NCBI RefSeq assembly: GCF_004001045.1
Contig: NZ_BIMK01000035.1
Coordinates: forward strand, 1 to 64,000
Direction: 5' to 3'
From: Paenibacillus chibensis
Lineage (GTDB): Bacteria > Bacillota > Bacilli > Paenibacillales > Paenibacillaceae
DNA length: 64,000 bases
Below are positions 38,193 to 47,029 of this stretch, piece by piece (positions within the stretch are counted from its first letter, which is position 1; every line of letters begins with the position of its first letter). The notes under the pieces are model-generated. The model was given only the letters and a program-made list of their open reading frames with translations. It did no database searches and was not told the origin of the DNA. The translations under genes were made by a program, and so were the position numbers.

Positions 38193-39476
38193 ATGGAACA
38201 TTTGGAACAACTGGAGCAGCGCGCCATACTCGTCGGCGTGAATATGAATCATCAGCAGGATTTTGAATATTCGATGGAGGAGCTTGGCAATCTGGCGGAG
38301 GCCTGCGGCGTGGAAGTGGTCGGACAGCTGACGCAAAACATGGAGCGGGTGAACAAATCCCACTACATCGGCACGGGCAAGGTGGATGAGCTTTCGGGTC
38401 TGTATAGAGGCCTTGAGGCGAATCTGATTATTTTCAATGACGAGCTCTCCCCATCGCAGCTGAGGAACCTGGAGGCCGATCTGGAATGCAAGGTGATCGA
38501 CCGCACGATTCTGATTCTCGATATTTTCGAAAAGCGTGCCAAAACCCGCGAGGCTCAGCTTCAGGTCGAAGTGGCCCAGCTGCAGTACATGCTTCCGCGT
38601 CTGATCGGGCTTCGCGAATCGCTCGGACGTCAAGGCGGCGGCGTGGGCACCAAAAATAAAGGCGCAGGTGAAACGAGACTCGAGCTCGACCGCCGCCGGA
38701 TCGAGGAGAAAATTACCGCGCTGAACAAGGAGCTGGAATCGCTCGTATTTCAGCGCCAGACGCAGCGCAAGCAGCGGAAGAAAAATGCGCTGCCGGTCGT
38801 TTCCCTGGTGGGATACACGAATGCAGGCAAGTCGACGATCATGAATGCCATGCTCGAGAAGTTCGGCGCAGCAGGCGGCAGCGGCGAGAAGACGGTATTC
38901 GAGAAGGATATGCTATTTGCGACGCTGGAAACCTCGGTGCGCAATATTCAGCTCGGAGACAACAAAAGCTTTCTGCTAACCGACACCGTCGGTTTTGTCA
39001 GCAAGCTTCCGCATCATCTGGTCAAGGCTTTCCGCTCCACGCTCGAGGAGGTCGCCGAAGCGGATCTGCTGATTCATGTGGTCGATTACGCGAACGAGAA
39101 ATACGGCCAGCTGATTCAGATTACCGAAGACACGCTGAAGGATATCGGCGTTACCGACATCCCGACGATTTTTGCCTATAACAAATGCGATCTTGCCGGC
39201 CATGAAATTCCGGAAGTGCAGGAGAACAGCATTTATCTGGCGGCGAAGCCGAGAATCGGCATCGATGAGCTCGTGACTCTCATTCGGGGCTATATTTTCA
39301 AGGATTACGTGAAGTGCCAAATGCTGATTCCTTATGACCGGGGGCAGGTGGTATCGTATCTGAATGAGCATGCGGATATTTCGGAAACCGAATACGAAAA
39401 TGAAGGCACCCGGCTGACGCTGGAATGCAGACAGATGGATTACGAGAAATATCGTGAATTTGTAATCGAGTCCTAA
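38193..39476 (+). CDS. hflX: GTPase HflX
   Basis: The 427-residue protein has the HflX N-terminal domain (AILVGVNMNHQQDFEYSMEE, NKSHYIGTGKVDEL, DRTILILDIFEKRAKTREAQ), the glycine-rich linker RQGGGVGTKNKGAGETRLEL, and a G domain: GYTNAGKST (G1), DTVGFVSKLP (G3), NKCD (G4). HflX is a ribosome-splitting GTPase that rescues stalled or stressed 70S ribosomes; some homologues give macrolide/lincosamide resistance. GGAGGG precedes ATG 38193. The frame is open farther upstream, but that region is the structured leader. Confidence 0.95.
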   Translation: MEHLEQLEQRAILVGVNMNHQQDFEYSMEELGNLAEACGVEVVGQLTQNMERVNKSHYIGTGKVDELSGLYRGLEANLIIFNDELSPSQLRNLEADLECKVIDRTILILDIFEKRAKTREAQLQVEVAQLQYMLPRLIGLRESLGRQGGGVGTKNKGAGETRLELDRRRIEEKITALNKELESLVFQRQTQRKQRKKNALPVVSLVGYTNAGKSTIMNAMLEKFGAAGGSGEKTVFEKDMLFATLETSVRNIQLGDNKSFLLTDTVGFVSKLPHHLVKAFRSTLEEVAEADLLIHVVDYANEKYGQLIQITEDTLKDIGVTDIPTIFAYNKCDLAGHEIPEVQENSIYLAAKPRIGIDELVTLIRGYIFKDYVKCQMLIPYDRGQVVSYLNEHADISETEYENEGTRLTLECRQMDYEKYREFVIES

Positions 39477-39490
39477 CGGGGGACTCTGGC

Positions 39491-39533
39491 AGCCGGCTTT
39501 AAGAAGTATATGCTTCTTAAGGCCGGCTTTTTG
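39491..39533 (+). terminator. Terminator after hflX
   Basis: AGCCGGC plus TTAAGAAG pairs with CTTCTTAA plus GCCGGCT, followed by five T. Confidence 0.9.
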
Positions 39534-39686
39534 TATGGGCTTTGGGATGAGGGAGGCGCTGCCGTTTCTTCTGCCGTGGATTGGGTAAAGGGTTTAAATA
39601 AACTTGAATATCCGCCTTGACGGATAGCGAGCATCCGGAAGGGAATATTAGGCAGTGAATATGAAATACAGCGAGGTGAAGGAAGG

Positions 39687-40493
39687 ATGAAAATAACGCC
39701 CGAACAACATGTGAAGCTGCACGGGTTCAATAATTTGACGAAATCTTTGGCCTTCAATATGTACGATATCTGCTTTACCCGGACCAAGGAAGAACGCGAA
39801 GCTTATCTGGAATACATTGATGAACAATATAATGCGGACCGGCTTACGGCCATTCTGAAACAAGTTTCGGACATCATCGGTGCGCATGTGCTTAATATAG
39901 CCAAGCAGGATTACGTGCCCCAGGGGGCAAGCGTAACGATTCTCGTGTCGGAAGGGCCGGTGGTCGAGGTACCGAAGGAATCCTATACGGAGTCGCCGGG
40001 GCCGCTTCCGGATTCGGTGGTCATGGCGCTGGACAAAAGCCATATCACGGTGCACACGTATCCGGAATTTCATCCGGACGAAGGCATCAGCACTTTCCGC
40101 GCCGATATCGACGTATCCACCTGCGGTGAAATTTCTCCGCTGAAGGCATTAAACTACCTTATTCATTCCTTTGACACGGATATCATGACGATCGATTACC
40201 GGGTGCGCGGCTTTACACGCGACATTAACGGCCACAAGCTGTTCATCGACCATGATATCAATTCGATCCAAAATTACATTCCCGACAAGGTAAAGGACAT
40301 GTATGACATGATCGACGTGAACGTATATCAGGAGCATATTTTCCATACCAAATGCAAACTGAGGGAGTTCGACCTCGACAACTACCTTTTCGGCTATACG
40401 AAGGACAAGCTGAGCGAGGCGGAGCAGGAGGAGATCACCGAACGGATTACGCAGGAAATGGATGAAATCTATTATGGCAAAAACATGAGCTGA
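39687..40493 (+). CDS. speD: S-adenosylmethionine decarboxylase proenzyme (E. coli type)
   Basis: The 268-residue protein matches the class 1A SpeD length. Self-cleavage should occur before S118 in [13 protein letters not shown], producing the pyruvoyl group of the alpha chain. [20 protein letters not shown] carries the conserved catalytic Cys, and [20 protein letters not shown] follows. The product, decarboxylated SAM, is the aminopropyl donor for spermidine; no spermidine synthase gene is in the window. GAAGGAAGG precedes the ATG. Confidence 0.96.
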   Translation: MKITPEQHVKLHGFNNLTKSLAFNMYDICFTRTKEEREAYLEYIDEQYNADRLTAILKQVSDIIGAHVLNIAKQDYVPQGASVTILVSEGPVVEVPKESYTESPGPLPDSVVMALDKSHITVHTYPEFHPDEGISTFRADIDVSTCGEISPLKALNYLIHSFDTDIMTIDYRVRGFTRDINGHKLFIDHDINSIQNYIPDKVKDMYDMIDVNVYQEHIFHTKCKLREFDLDNYLFGYTKDKLSEAEQEEITERITQEMDEIYYGKNMS

Positions 40494-40516
40494 GGGATGA
40501 ATCCCTCAGCTCTTAT
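40487..40516 (+). terminator. Terminator after speD
   Basis: GAGCTGAGGGAT, GA and ATCCCTCAGCTC form a 12-base perfect stem that includes the stop codon, followed by TTATT. Confidence 0.85.
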
Positions 40517-40518
40517 TA

Positions 40519-40653
40519 ATGCAGTTATTTAGAATCCGGCAGGAACATTCCTGCTGCATTCGCGCGAGAAGGCACGTGAGACTGCTTGCACGAACAGTTG
40601 GATCATGCAAAAGGACTGCCTCCCTCAGGGGGAACCTCGGGGAGCAGTCCTTT
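40519..40653. repeat. Two further hairpins between speD and phnE
   Basis: GCAGGAA-CA-TTCCTGC (40539-40554) lies inside an outer AATGCA/TGCATT pair (40519-40560). Then AAAGGACTGC-C-TCC pairs with GGAGCAGTCCTTT (about 40608-40653) around a 20-base loop. The last one has T on both strands and can terminate the leftward phn operon. Bases 40654-40743 hold nothing I recognise. Confidence 0.65.
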
Positions 40654-40743
40654 CGTATGTGGGCGCGCACAGAAGAGCTGGCAGCGACGCGGGTCCGGCG
40701 CGGGAAAGGCGGATGTTAAGCTTCTAATCGCTTCATGCCTTCG

Positions 40744-41562
40744 TTATATAATGCGTCTTCGAACCCAGCCGGATATCCAGTCCGTCAGAATGATCAGCAC
40801 GATGATTCCGAGCAAAATGATCCCGACCCGGTTCCAGTTGCGGACCTGCAGCGCAAAGATGAGCGGCGTACCGATGCCGCCTGCGCCTACGAGACCGAGC
40901 GTCGTTGCGGAACGGATGTTAATCTCGAACCGGTACAGCGAGTAGGAAAGAAACTGCGGAATGACCTGCGGCAGCACGGCGTAACGGAGAACCTGCAGAC
41001 GGTTCGCTCCGGAGGCGATCAGCGCCTCCTCCGGCCCGCGGTCGATGCTTTCGATCGTTTCGGAATACAGCTTGCCGAGCATGCCGACCGAATGAATGCC
41101 AAGGGCGAGAACGCCGGCGAACGAGCCGGGTCCGACCGCTTTGATGAACAGGATCGCCACGATAATCTCCGGGAATACGCGGATGACGCTCAGCACGATT
41201 TTCCCGCTGCCGGATACGGCGAGCCGCCGGCTCATGTTCGAGGAGGCCCAAAAGGCAAACGGAATGCAGACCACGGCAGCGACGACGGTGCCGAGGATGG
41301 AAATGACCAGCGTATCCAGCAGCCCCCGCAGCAAGTCCTCACCCTCCGCAAGATAGACGAAGGACCAGTCCGGATGCAGAAAGCCCTGTAAAATAGACCT
41401 CGAAACGGTTCCGGCGGTTCCTTGGATGCCCTCGAACTGCATGCCTTGAACGGACCAATAGTAGACGGCAGCGACAAGGATGACGATGAGCGCAAGCCGC
41501 AGCCGGGAAAGGAGCGTGGAGCCGGAAGCTTTCGCCGGCGCAGCAGTGTGGGTGTTTTTCAT
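40744..41562 (-). CDS. phnE: Phosphonate ABC transporter permease PhnE (second copy)
   Basis: A 272-residue PhnE-type permease with about six membrane spans. VISILGTVVAAVVCIPFAFW leads the binding-protein-dependent transport domain, VRVFPEIIVAILFIKAVGPG follows, and GANRLQVLRYAVLPQVIPQF is the EAA loop that docks on the ATPase. GGAGG precedes the ATG, which overlaps the upstream permease by 4 bases. With the first PhnE it forms the heterodimeric membrane channel; tandem divergent PhnE copies are common in Bacillota. Confidence 0.92.
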   Translation of the reverse strand: MKNTHTAAPAKASGSTLLSRLRLALIVILVAAVYYWSVQGMQFEGIQGTAGTVSRSILQGFLHPDWSFVYLAEGEDLLRGLLDTLVISILGTVVAAVVCIPFAFWASSNMSRRLAVSGSGKIVLSVIRVFPEIIVAILFIKAVGPGSFAGVLALGIHSVGMLGKLYSETIESIDRGPEEALIASGANRLQVLRYAVLPQVIPQFLSYSLYRFEINIRSATTLGLVGAGGIGTPLIFALQVRNWNRVGIILLGIIVLIILTDWISGWVRRRII

Positions 41563-42374
41563 AGCAGTTTCCTCCGGATGATTGTACTGCCGTAGTCGAT
41601 GACAAGCACAATGACAAGCGTCAGCAATATGATGATCGATGCCCGGTCATAGCGGAACAGTCCGAGCGCCCGGTCCAGCAGCAGCCCGATGCCTCCCGCA
41701 CCGACAAGTCCAAGCACGGCGGCCGCCCGTATGTTCACTTCAAAGGTGTACAACAGATAGGACATAAAATAAGGCAGCGCTTGCGGTACAACGCCGAAAC
41801 GGATAATCTGCATCCGGTTCGCGCCGACGGCGGTCATCGCTTCAAGCGGTCCAGGATCGATGGCTTCGATCGCTTCAAAGGTCAGCTTGGCGATGATGCC
41901 GAAGGAAAAGAAGACCAGGGCCAGCATGCCGGCAAAAGGACCAATCCCGAACACGGCGACGAAAATGGCCGCGAACAGCAGATCCGGAATGGTGCGCACC
42001 AGATTCAAAATCATGCGGCAAGGCAGCGAGATCCAGCGGCTTACCTGCAGATTGGAAGCGGACAGCAGCGCGACCGGAATGGCCAGCAGTCCGCCCAGGG
42101 TTGTGCCCAAAATGGCGATCTGGACGGTCTCCATCATCGGAGCCCAAATCGTGGGCAGGTAGCTCCAGTCCGGCGGGAACATTTCCCGCAGCAGACTGCC
42201 CATCTGCGGCAGCCCGGTAATCAGCTGGTAGGGAGTCACTTTTGTCCGGATGGAGCAAACGATCAGCACGGCGATCAGAACAAGCCAGCCGGCCAGCTGC
42301 TTGGTTTTTCGCGGCGGCAGAATCTCCGGCGCTGCCGGCTGCAGCGGAGCCGTCGAAGCAGGTGTCTTCATCAT
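41559..42374 (-). CDS. phnE: Phosphonate ABC transporter permease PhnE (first copy)
   Basis: A 271-residue paralogue of the next gene with a similar span pattern. [40 protein letters not shown] and [20 protein letters not shown] (EAA loop) are the family blocks. Two adjacent ATG codons (42374 and 42371) follow GGGAGGGG; the second is better spaced. It overlaps phnC and the second phnE by about 4 bases each, so the three are translationally coupled. Confidence 0.92.
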   Translation of the reverse strand: MMKTPASTAPLQPAAPEILPPRKTKQLAGWLVLIAVLIVCSIRTKVTPYQLITGLPQMGSLLREMFPPDWSYLPTIWAPMMETVQIAILGTTLGGLLAIPVALLSASNLQVSRWISLPCRMILNLVRTIPDLLFAAIFVAVFGIGPFAGMLALVFFSFGIIAKLTFEAIEAIDPGPLEAMTAVGANRMQIIRFGVVPQALPYFMSYLLYTFEVNIRAAAVLGLVGAGGIGLLLDRALGLFRYDRASIIILLTLVIVLVIDYGSTIIRRKLL

Positions 42375-43138
42375 GCCCCTCCCAGCAGCTCATCCTGCAG
42401 CGCGGGACGGCCGTAAATTTCCGCGAAGGCTTCATCGGTGGCTTCCGCAGGCGTGCCGTCAAAGACGACTTCGCCCGCACGGAGACCGATAATCCGTGTC
42501 GCATATTCGCGAGCCAGATCGATAAAATGCAAGTTGATGACCGTGGTGATGTTCATCTCGCGATTGATCCGCTGCAAATCGTCCATGACCTGTCGGGTCG
42601 TCAGCGGATCAAGGGAAGCGACAGGCTCATCCGCCAGAATCACGCTTGCCTCCTGGGCAAGCGCCCGGGCGATCGAAACGCGCTGCTGCTGGCCGCCCGA
42701 GAGCTGGTCGGCACGGACATACGCTTTTTCCCGGATGTTGACCCGCTGCAGCGCGTCCAGAGACAGCGCCACATCTTCCTTGGGAAACCAGCCGAGCATA
42801 GTGCGAAGCGTGGAATGGTATCCGACGCGGCCAGACAGGACATTGCGCACGACGGTCGAGCGTTTGATCAGATTAAAGCTCTGAAATATCATGCCGATAT
42901 CGCGCCGAATATGGCGGAGCTGGCTGCCGGCGGCGTGGGTCACCGATTTGCCGTTCACGCGGATTTCCCCGGAGGAGATATCGGTCAAACGGTTGATGCT
43001 GCGCAAAAAGGTCGATTTACCGGCGCCGGATAGACCGACGATGACGACAAGCTCGCCTTCCTTGATCGTAAGGTTAATGTTGCGCAGTCCGACCGTGCCG
43101 TTCGGATAGACTTTGGATACGTTATCGAATTCAATCAT
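42371..43138 (-). CDS. phnC: Phosphonate ABC transporter ATP-binding protein PhnC
   Basis: The 255-residue ATPase has Walker [12 protein letters not shown]-loop [20 protein letters not shown], signature [15 protein letters not shown], Walker [14 protein letters not shown] and an H-loop in [29 protein letters not shown] is a PhnC-typical insertion. I start at 43138 ([14 protein letters not shown]); the ribosome binding site there is weak (AGAAAG), and the longer frame upstream carries no homology. It follows phnD by 155 bases. Confidence 0.93.
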   Translation of the reverse strand: MIEFDNVSKVYPNGTVGLRNINLTIKEGELVVIVGLSGAGKSTFLRSINRLTDISSGEIRVNGKSVTHAAGSQLRHIRRDIGMIFQSFNLIKRSTVVRNVLSGRVGYHSTLRTMLGWFPKEDVALSLDALQRVNIREKAYVRADQLSGGQQQRVSIARALAQEASVILADEPVASLDPLTTRQVMDDLQRINREMNITTVINLHFIDLAREYATRIIGLRAGEVVFDGTPAEATDEAFAEIYGRPALQDELLGGA

Positions 43139-43293
43139 GATCGAACCAACTTTCTGATAGGATTTCTGGAGAGATTTTCTTAATGGTCCGCAATGGGAAA
43201 CAACACCGCCACGAAACGACATGGACGGTGCTGCGCCGATGTAATGCCCGAATATGAATCTGATTCTATGACAATCGCATTAGAGGCTCGTGA

Positions 43294-44253
43294 TTACTTG
43301 ATTTCTTGACCGACGGCTTTCGCATATTCGCGAACCGGATCGAAGTTTTTGTCATCGCCGGCAACATAACCGACATGCGTGTAGATGTCCTTGATGATTT
43401 GCGCGCCTTCGGCGTCATTGGTGATATCGATGAAAGCCTGACTGATTTTGTCTCTCCAGCTTTGATCCATGTCATTGCGCACGCTGACGGTATCATTCGG
43501 GATTTTGGCGGTATAGTGGATGACGCGGGTTTTCTCAAATACGTCAGGAACGTCCTTTTTCACAGTGTTGCGGGCATCCTGGAACACGGCTACCGCATCC
43601 ACTTGTCCGTTCAAGAGCGCCATAATAGCAGCATCATGCCCTTTGATCGTTACGCCCTGTACGTCTTTGTCGGGATCGATGCCTTCTTTTTTCAGCTCGG
43701 CAGCCGGGAAAACATAACCTGCGGAGGAAGTTACGTTCTGCCAACCGATTTTTTTGCCTTTCAGATCCTTCAGGCTTTGGATAGGAGAATCCTTTTTCAC
43801 GACGATCATGGCTTTGTAGAAATCAACTTTATCCGTCGTATCTTCGCCGGTTCCGTCCTTCACACCATAACGCTGGGCTTGGAGAAGAAGATCGGCTGCA
43901 TTTTTCTTGTCATGGGCGAGAACATAAGCGTTTGGCGGCAGGAAGCCGACATCTACCTATTTGGAAGCCATGGCTTCTACGATCGTGTTGTAATCTGGAG
44001 ACACGCTCACGTGAACCGGAATGCCCAGTTTGTCGCCGAGCAGCTTTTCAAGGGGCTTCGTCTTGGCTTCCAGGGTGTCCGCGTTTTGCGATGGTACGAA
44101 CTGAACGTTAAGCTCTTTCGGAATATAAGCCGAAGATGCTGCTTCCGCGGTACCGGATGCCGCGTCTCCGCTGCCTGCATTTTTGGATCCGCATGCTGCA
44201 AGACTGGCCGCGAGCGCCAGTGTCATCCCGATAGTTAATACTTTTTTAAACAT
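43294..44253 (-). pseudogene. phnD: Phosphonate-binding lipoprotein phnD, interrupted by in-frame TAG
   Basis: A 320-codon frame encodes a full PhnD-type binding protein except for TAG at codon 99 (43959-43957). The N-terminus is a lipoprotein signal (LALAASLAACGSK, C21 lipidated). The stop falls within VEAMASK-stop-VDVGFLPPNAYVLA, where family members usually have a polar residue; CAG to TAG is the simplest change. After it the frame continues intact through IGWQNVTSSAGYVFPAAELK and the end. GGAGGGG precedes ATG 44253. With the stop read as such, only a 98-residue fragment is made and the operon lacks a binding protein. A sequencing error or suppression could also explain it. Confidence 0.87.
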
Positions 44254-44692
44254 GATGGTCCCCTCCATGATCATTTCTTTTTTTGGGTCAGGCACCTCGC
44301 CTGACAGAAATGAGCGTAACATAGGCTTCGCGGCCAAGGGTTAACGGAAAGGTTGTCTTTTGTTGGCGCTGCGTAAAATTTGCTGAGAGGTAAAAAGGCG
44401 GAAAGAACAGCAAGGTAAATCCCTATATATGGAAGAAAAGCGATTTGAAGGATTTTACTTTCTCTTAATGTTCAGGAGGTATAATCAGCGTAATCCCTAT
44501 AGAAATGGATAAAAAAGCATACATGGATGTACTTTGGCTCATGCGAGGGACGCGTGCAGCGGTGTGATATCTAATGCAGGTAAAATAAACCCGCAAAGTG
44601 GAGCAGCCTTTGCTTCGATGCTTTTTCCAAATACTTTGCAGGGACCCCGGGAAATTCGTAGATTATAACATATTAAAAAGGAGTGGTTTCGG
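44254..44692. other. Shared upstream region of phnD and the CpdB-like gene
   Basis: GTCAGGC-ACCTC-GCCTGAC (44287-44305) is a perfect inverted repeat in the phnD leader with no T tail, so it could be an operator or an RNA hairpin. TATAAT at 44480-44485 (rightward) has only a weak -35. GCAAAG/CTTTGC pairs near 44596-44616. No tandem Pho boxes are evident, and no gene fits in this 439-base stretch. Confidence 0.5.
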
Positions 44693-46735
44693 GTGAACGG
44701 CAATCAAAAGGGGTCAGCGGTGAACGAGCAGGCGGGCGCGGAACCAACAATGCTGCTGCGGATCATGTCGACGACGGATGTGCATGCATGCCTGATGGAT
44801 TACGATTACTACCGGGATCAACAGGATCCCGCACTCGGGCTGGTCCGAACGGCTTCCCTGGTGAGGCAGGCGCGGTCCGAGGCGGCGAATACGCTCCTTG
44901 TGGATAACGGGGATTTGATCCAGGGCACGCCGCTCGGGACATTTGCGGCCCGGATTGATCCGTCCTGCTTTTCCGAGACGGAGCCTTTTATCCACCCGGC
45001 CATTCAAGCGATGAATTCGATGGGATATGATGCAGCAACGCTGGGAAACCATGAATTCAATTACGGACTCGATTATTTGGATCAGGTAATTGCCGGCGCC
45101 CAATTTCCCTACGTAAACGCCAATATATATGTAAATGAACGACAATTGGACAGCGGCGGCTCAGGCTCAATGGTGAACCGCTATACGCCTTACGTGATTC
45201 TAAACAAGACCTGCACGGACAGCGAAGGAAACCCGCATGAGCTCCGCATAGGCGTGATCGGCTTGGTACCCCCGCAAATTTTGGATTGGGATCAGGCGCA
45301 TCTGGAGGGCAGGGTGCAGGTGAAAGACATGGTATTGTCGCTGCTAGAATGGGTCCCGCAGATGAAGGAGAAAGGCGCGGATGTCATCGTTGCGCTCGCT
45401 CATACTGGTTTTGACGGCGGCGTGACGCTATTGGATCACAATGCCGAAAATGCAGTCTTACCGCTTAGCCTCGTACCGGGAATTGACGCGATTACCTTTT
45501 CCCATACGCATCATGTGTTTCCCGCAGCCGATGCCGCGTCACTCAGTCCCGCCTTTAAAGGCGAGGATGGCTGCCCTTTGCCTGCAATCCAGCTGGAAGA
45601 GGGAACGATCAACGGACTGCCTGCCGTTCAGGCGGGGTATGGCGGAGCCATGCTTGGCATCATCGATTTATCGCTGCGGCAGGTGGAAGGAAGATGGCAG
45701 GCCGTTCATGGACAGTCCATGATCCGTGAAGTTTATGACCGCGCTAACGGCATAGAGCAAGCGAGTCCTGATCCGGTCATTAGAGCGATGCTGCAGGAGG
45801 TGCACCACAATACGATCCTATACGCCAATGCGCCCATTGGCAGGGTCAATAATCCTCTGCACAGCTATTTTTCGCTCGTTCATGAGGATGCTTCGGTTCA
45901 ACTGCTGAATCAAGCGCAAACCGCTTATGCCCGCCGCTGGATCGCGGTCCATGCGCCGCATCTCGCCCATCTGCCCGTGCTGTCCGTCGCTTCCCCGTTT
46001 AAGGCAGGGCGCAACGGTCCGCAGGAGTATGCGGATATTCCGGCGGGATCGGTGGCTATCAAAAGCGCCACGGAGCTGTATTTGTTCGACAATACGGTTA
46101 AAGGCGTCCGGATGACGGGAGCCGGTGTCATGGAATGGCTCGAGATGGCAGCCGGCCTGTACAACCGCATCGATCCGGATCAGGATGGGGATCAGCCGCT
46201 GCTGAATCCGCTGTTCGCGGTTTTTAATTTTGACGTGATTGGCGGTGTAACCTATCAAGTGGATGTAACCCAGCCGGCGAGATACAAGCCGGACGGCACC
46301 CTTCAGCATCCGGATGCAACCAGGATCGTGGACCTTCGATATGAAGGGAATCCGATCGTACCGGAGCAGGAATTTATTCTGGTATCGAGCAATTACCGCG
46401 TGTTCGGCGGCGGGAATTTTCCGGGGCTGAAGGAAGCGGAGCTGGTTCTGGATTCGACGGATGAAAACCGCCAGGTGCTGATCGATTACATTGCGGAACA
46501 GGGATGCCTGGAAGGAATTGCGGAAAAAAATTGGAGCTTCGTTCCTATTGAACAGCCGGTGAGCGTTACTTTCGTCTCGTCACCGAGCGCGGTGAAATAT
46601 ATCCGTGATTTTCCGCAAATCGAGTATACGGGTCGAACAGACTCGAAGGGCTACGGCGTGTACAGACTCGATTTGCGCGCAGGGAGAACGGAAGCGGCGG
46701 ATGAGTCACTGGAAAAAGCGTATCGATATTCATAG
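44693..46735 (+). CDS. 2',3'-cyclic-nucleotide phosphodiesterase/3'-nucleotidase-like protein (CpdB type)
   Basis: The 680-residue protein has a calcineurin-like N-terminal domain (RIMSTTDVHACL, LLVDNGDLIQGTPLG, AATLGNHEFNYGLDYL, ALAHTGFDGG, ITFSHTHHVFP are the five metal-binding blocks) and a 5'-nucleotidase C-terminal substrate domain from about 370 (VASPFKAGRNGPQEYADIPA, SSNYRVFGGGNFPGLKEA). Such enzymes remove phosphate from 2',3'-cyclic and 3' nucleotides, usually outside the membrane. This protein begins with a hydrophilic segment and shows no signal peptide or wall anchor. The start is GTG behind AAAGGAG. Organophosphate scavenging fits its place next to phosphonate uptake genes. Confidence 0.9.
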   Translation: MNGNQKGSAVNEQAGAEPTMLLRIMSTTDVHACLMDYDYYRDQQDPALGLVRTASLVRQARSEAANTLLVDNGDLIQGTPLGTFAARIDPSCFSETEPFIHPAIQAMNSMGYDAATLGNHEFNYGLDYLDQVIAGAQFPYVNANIYVNERQLDSGGSGSMVNRYTPYVILNKTCTDSEGNPHELRIGVIGLVPPQILDWDQAHLEGRVQVKDMVLSLLEWVPQMKEKGADVIVALAHTGFDGGVTLLDHNAENAVLPLSLVPGIDAITFSHTHHVFPAADAASLSPAFKGEDGCPLPAIQLEEGTINGLPAVQAGYGGAMLGIIDLSLRQVEGRWQAVHGQSMIREVYDRANGIEQASPDPVIRAMLQEVHHNTILYANAPIGRVNNPLHSYFSLVHEDASVQLLNQAQTAYARRWIAVHAPHLAHLPVLSVASPFKAGRNGPQEYADIPAGSVAIKSATELYLFDNTVKGVRMTGAGVMEWLEMAAGLYNRIDPDQDGDQPLLNPLFAVFNFDVIGGVTYQVDVTQPARYKPDGTLQHPDATRIVDLRYEGNPIVPEQEFILVSSNYRVFGGGNFPGLKEAELVLDSTDENRQVLIDYIAEQGCLEGIAEKNWSFVPIEQPVSVTFVSSPSAVKYIRDFPQIEYTGRTDSKGYGVYRLDLRAGRTEAADESLEKAYRYS

Positions 46736-46803
46736 ACGGAAAATGACAAATAGTCTCCGGTTTGAACATAGCAATAGTTAACATATCCTATATTTTATTC
46801 AAA

Positions 46804-46847
46804 ATGCAGAGGCTCGGAATGACCTGAGACCTCTGTATTTATTTTAC
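46804..46847. terminator. Terminator after the CpdB-like gene
   Basis: ATGCAGAGG (46804-46812) pairs with CCTCTGTAT (46830-46838) and is followed by a T-rich stretch. Confidence 0.7.
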
Positions 46848-46858
46848 AAATATAAGAT

Positions 46859-46872
46859 TGAAGGCGCTTACA
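46859..46872 (+). promoter_or_regulatory. Candidate cre site (CcpA box)
   Basis: TGAAGGCGCTTACA matches the cre consensus TGNAANCGNTNNCA with one mismatch. It lies about 160 bases before the large secreted-protein gene at 47030, suggesting catabolite control. A small hairpin TAGAAT-AAA-ATTCTA and a five-codon ORF with its own GGAGG (46921-46938) follow in the leader. Confidence 0.5.
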
Positions 46873-47029
46873 GCAAGTGTAATTTTAGAATAAAATTCTA
46901 CTACCGCAATTGGAGGCGATATGATGAACAAGGAGTAAGATTTTACAGATTCAGCAAATTGTAATAATAAAAGGGTGCTACGTTTAAGGGGATCGTGAAT
47001 ACGAAAAAAATTGAGGAGGAACGAAAGGG

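Noticed and set aside
43306-44238. 310-codon open frame on the plus strand across phnD
   Set aside because: It is uninterrupted while phnD has a stop, but its translation shows no family features, whereas the opposite strand encodes clear PhnD motifs on both sides of the TAG.
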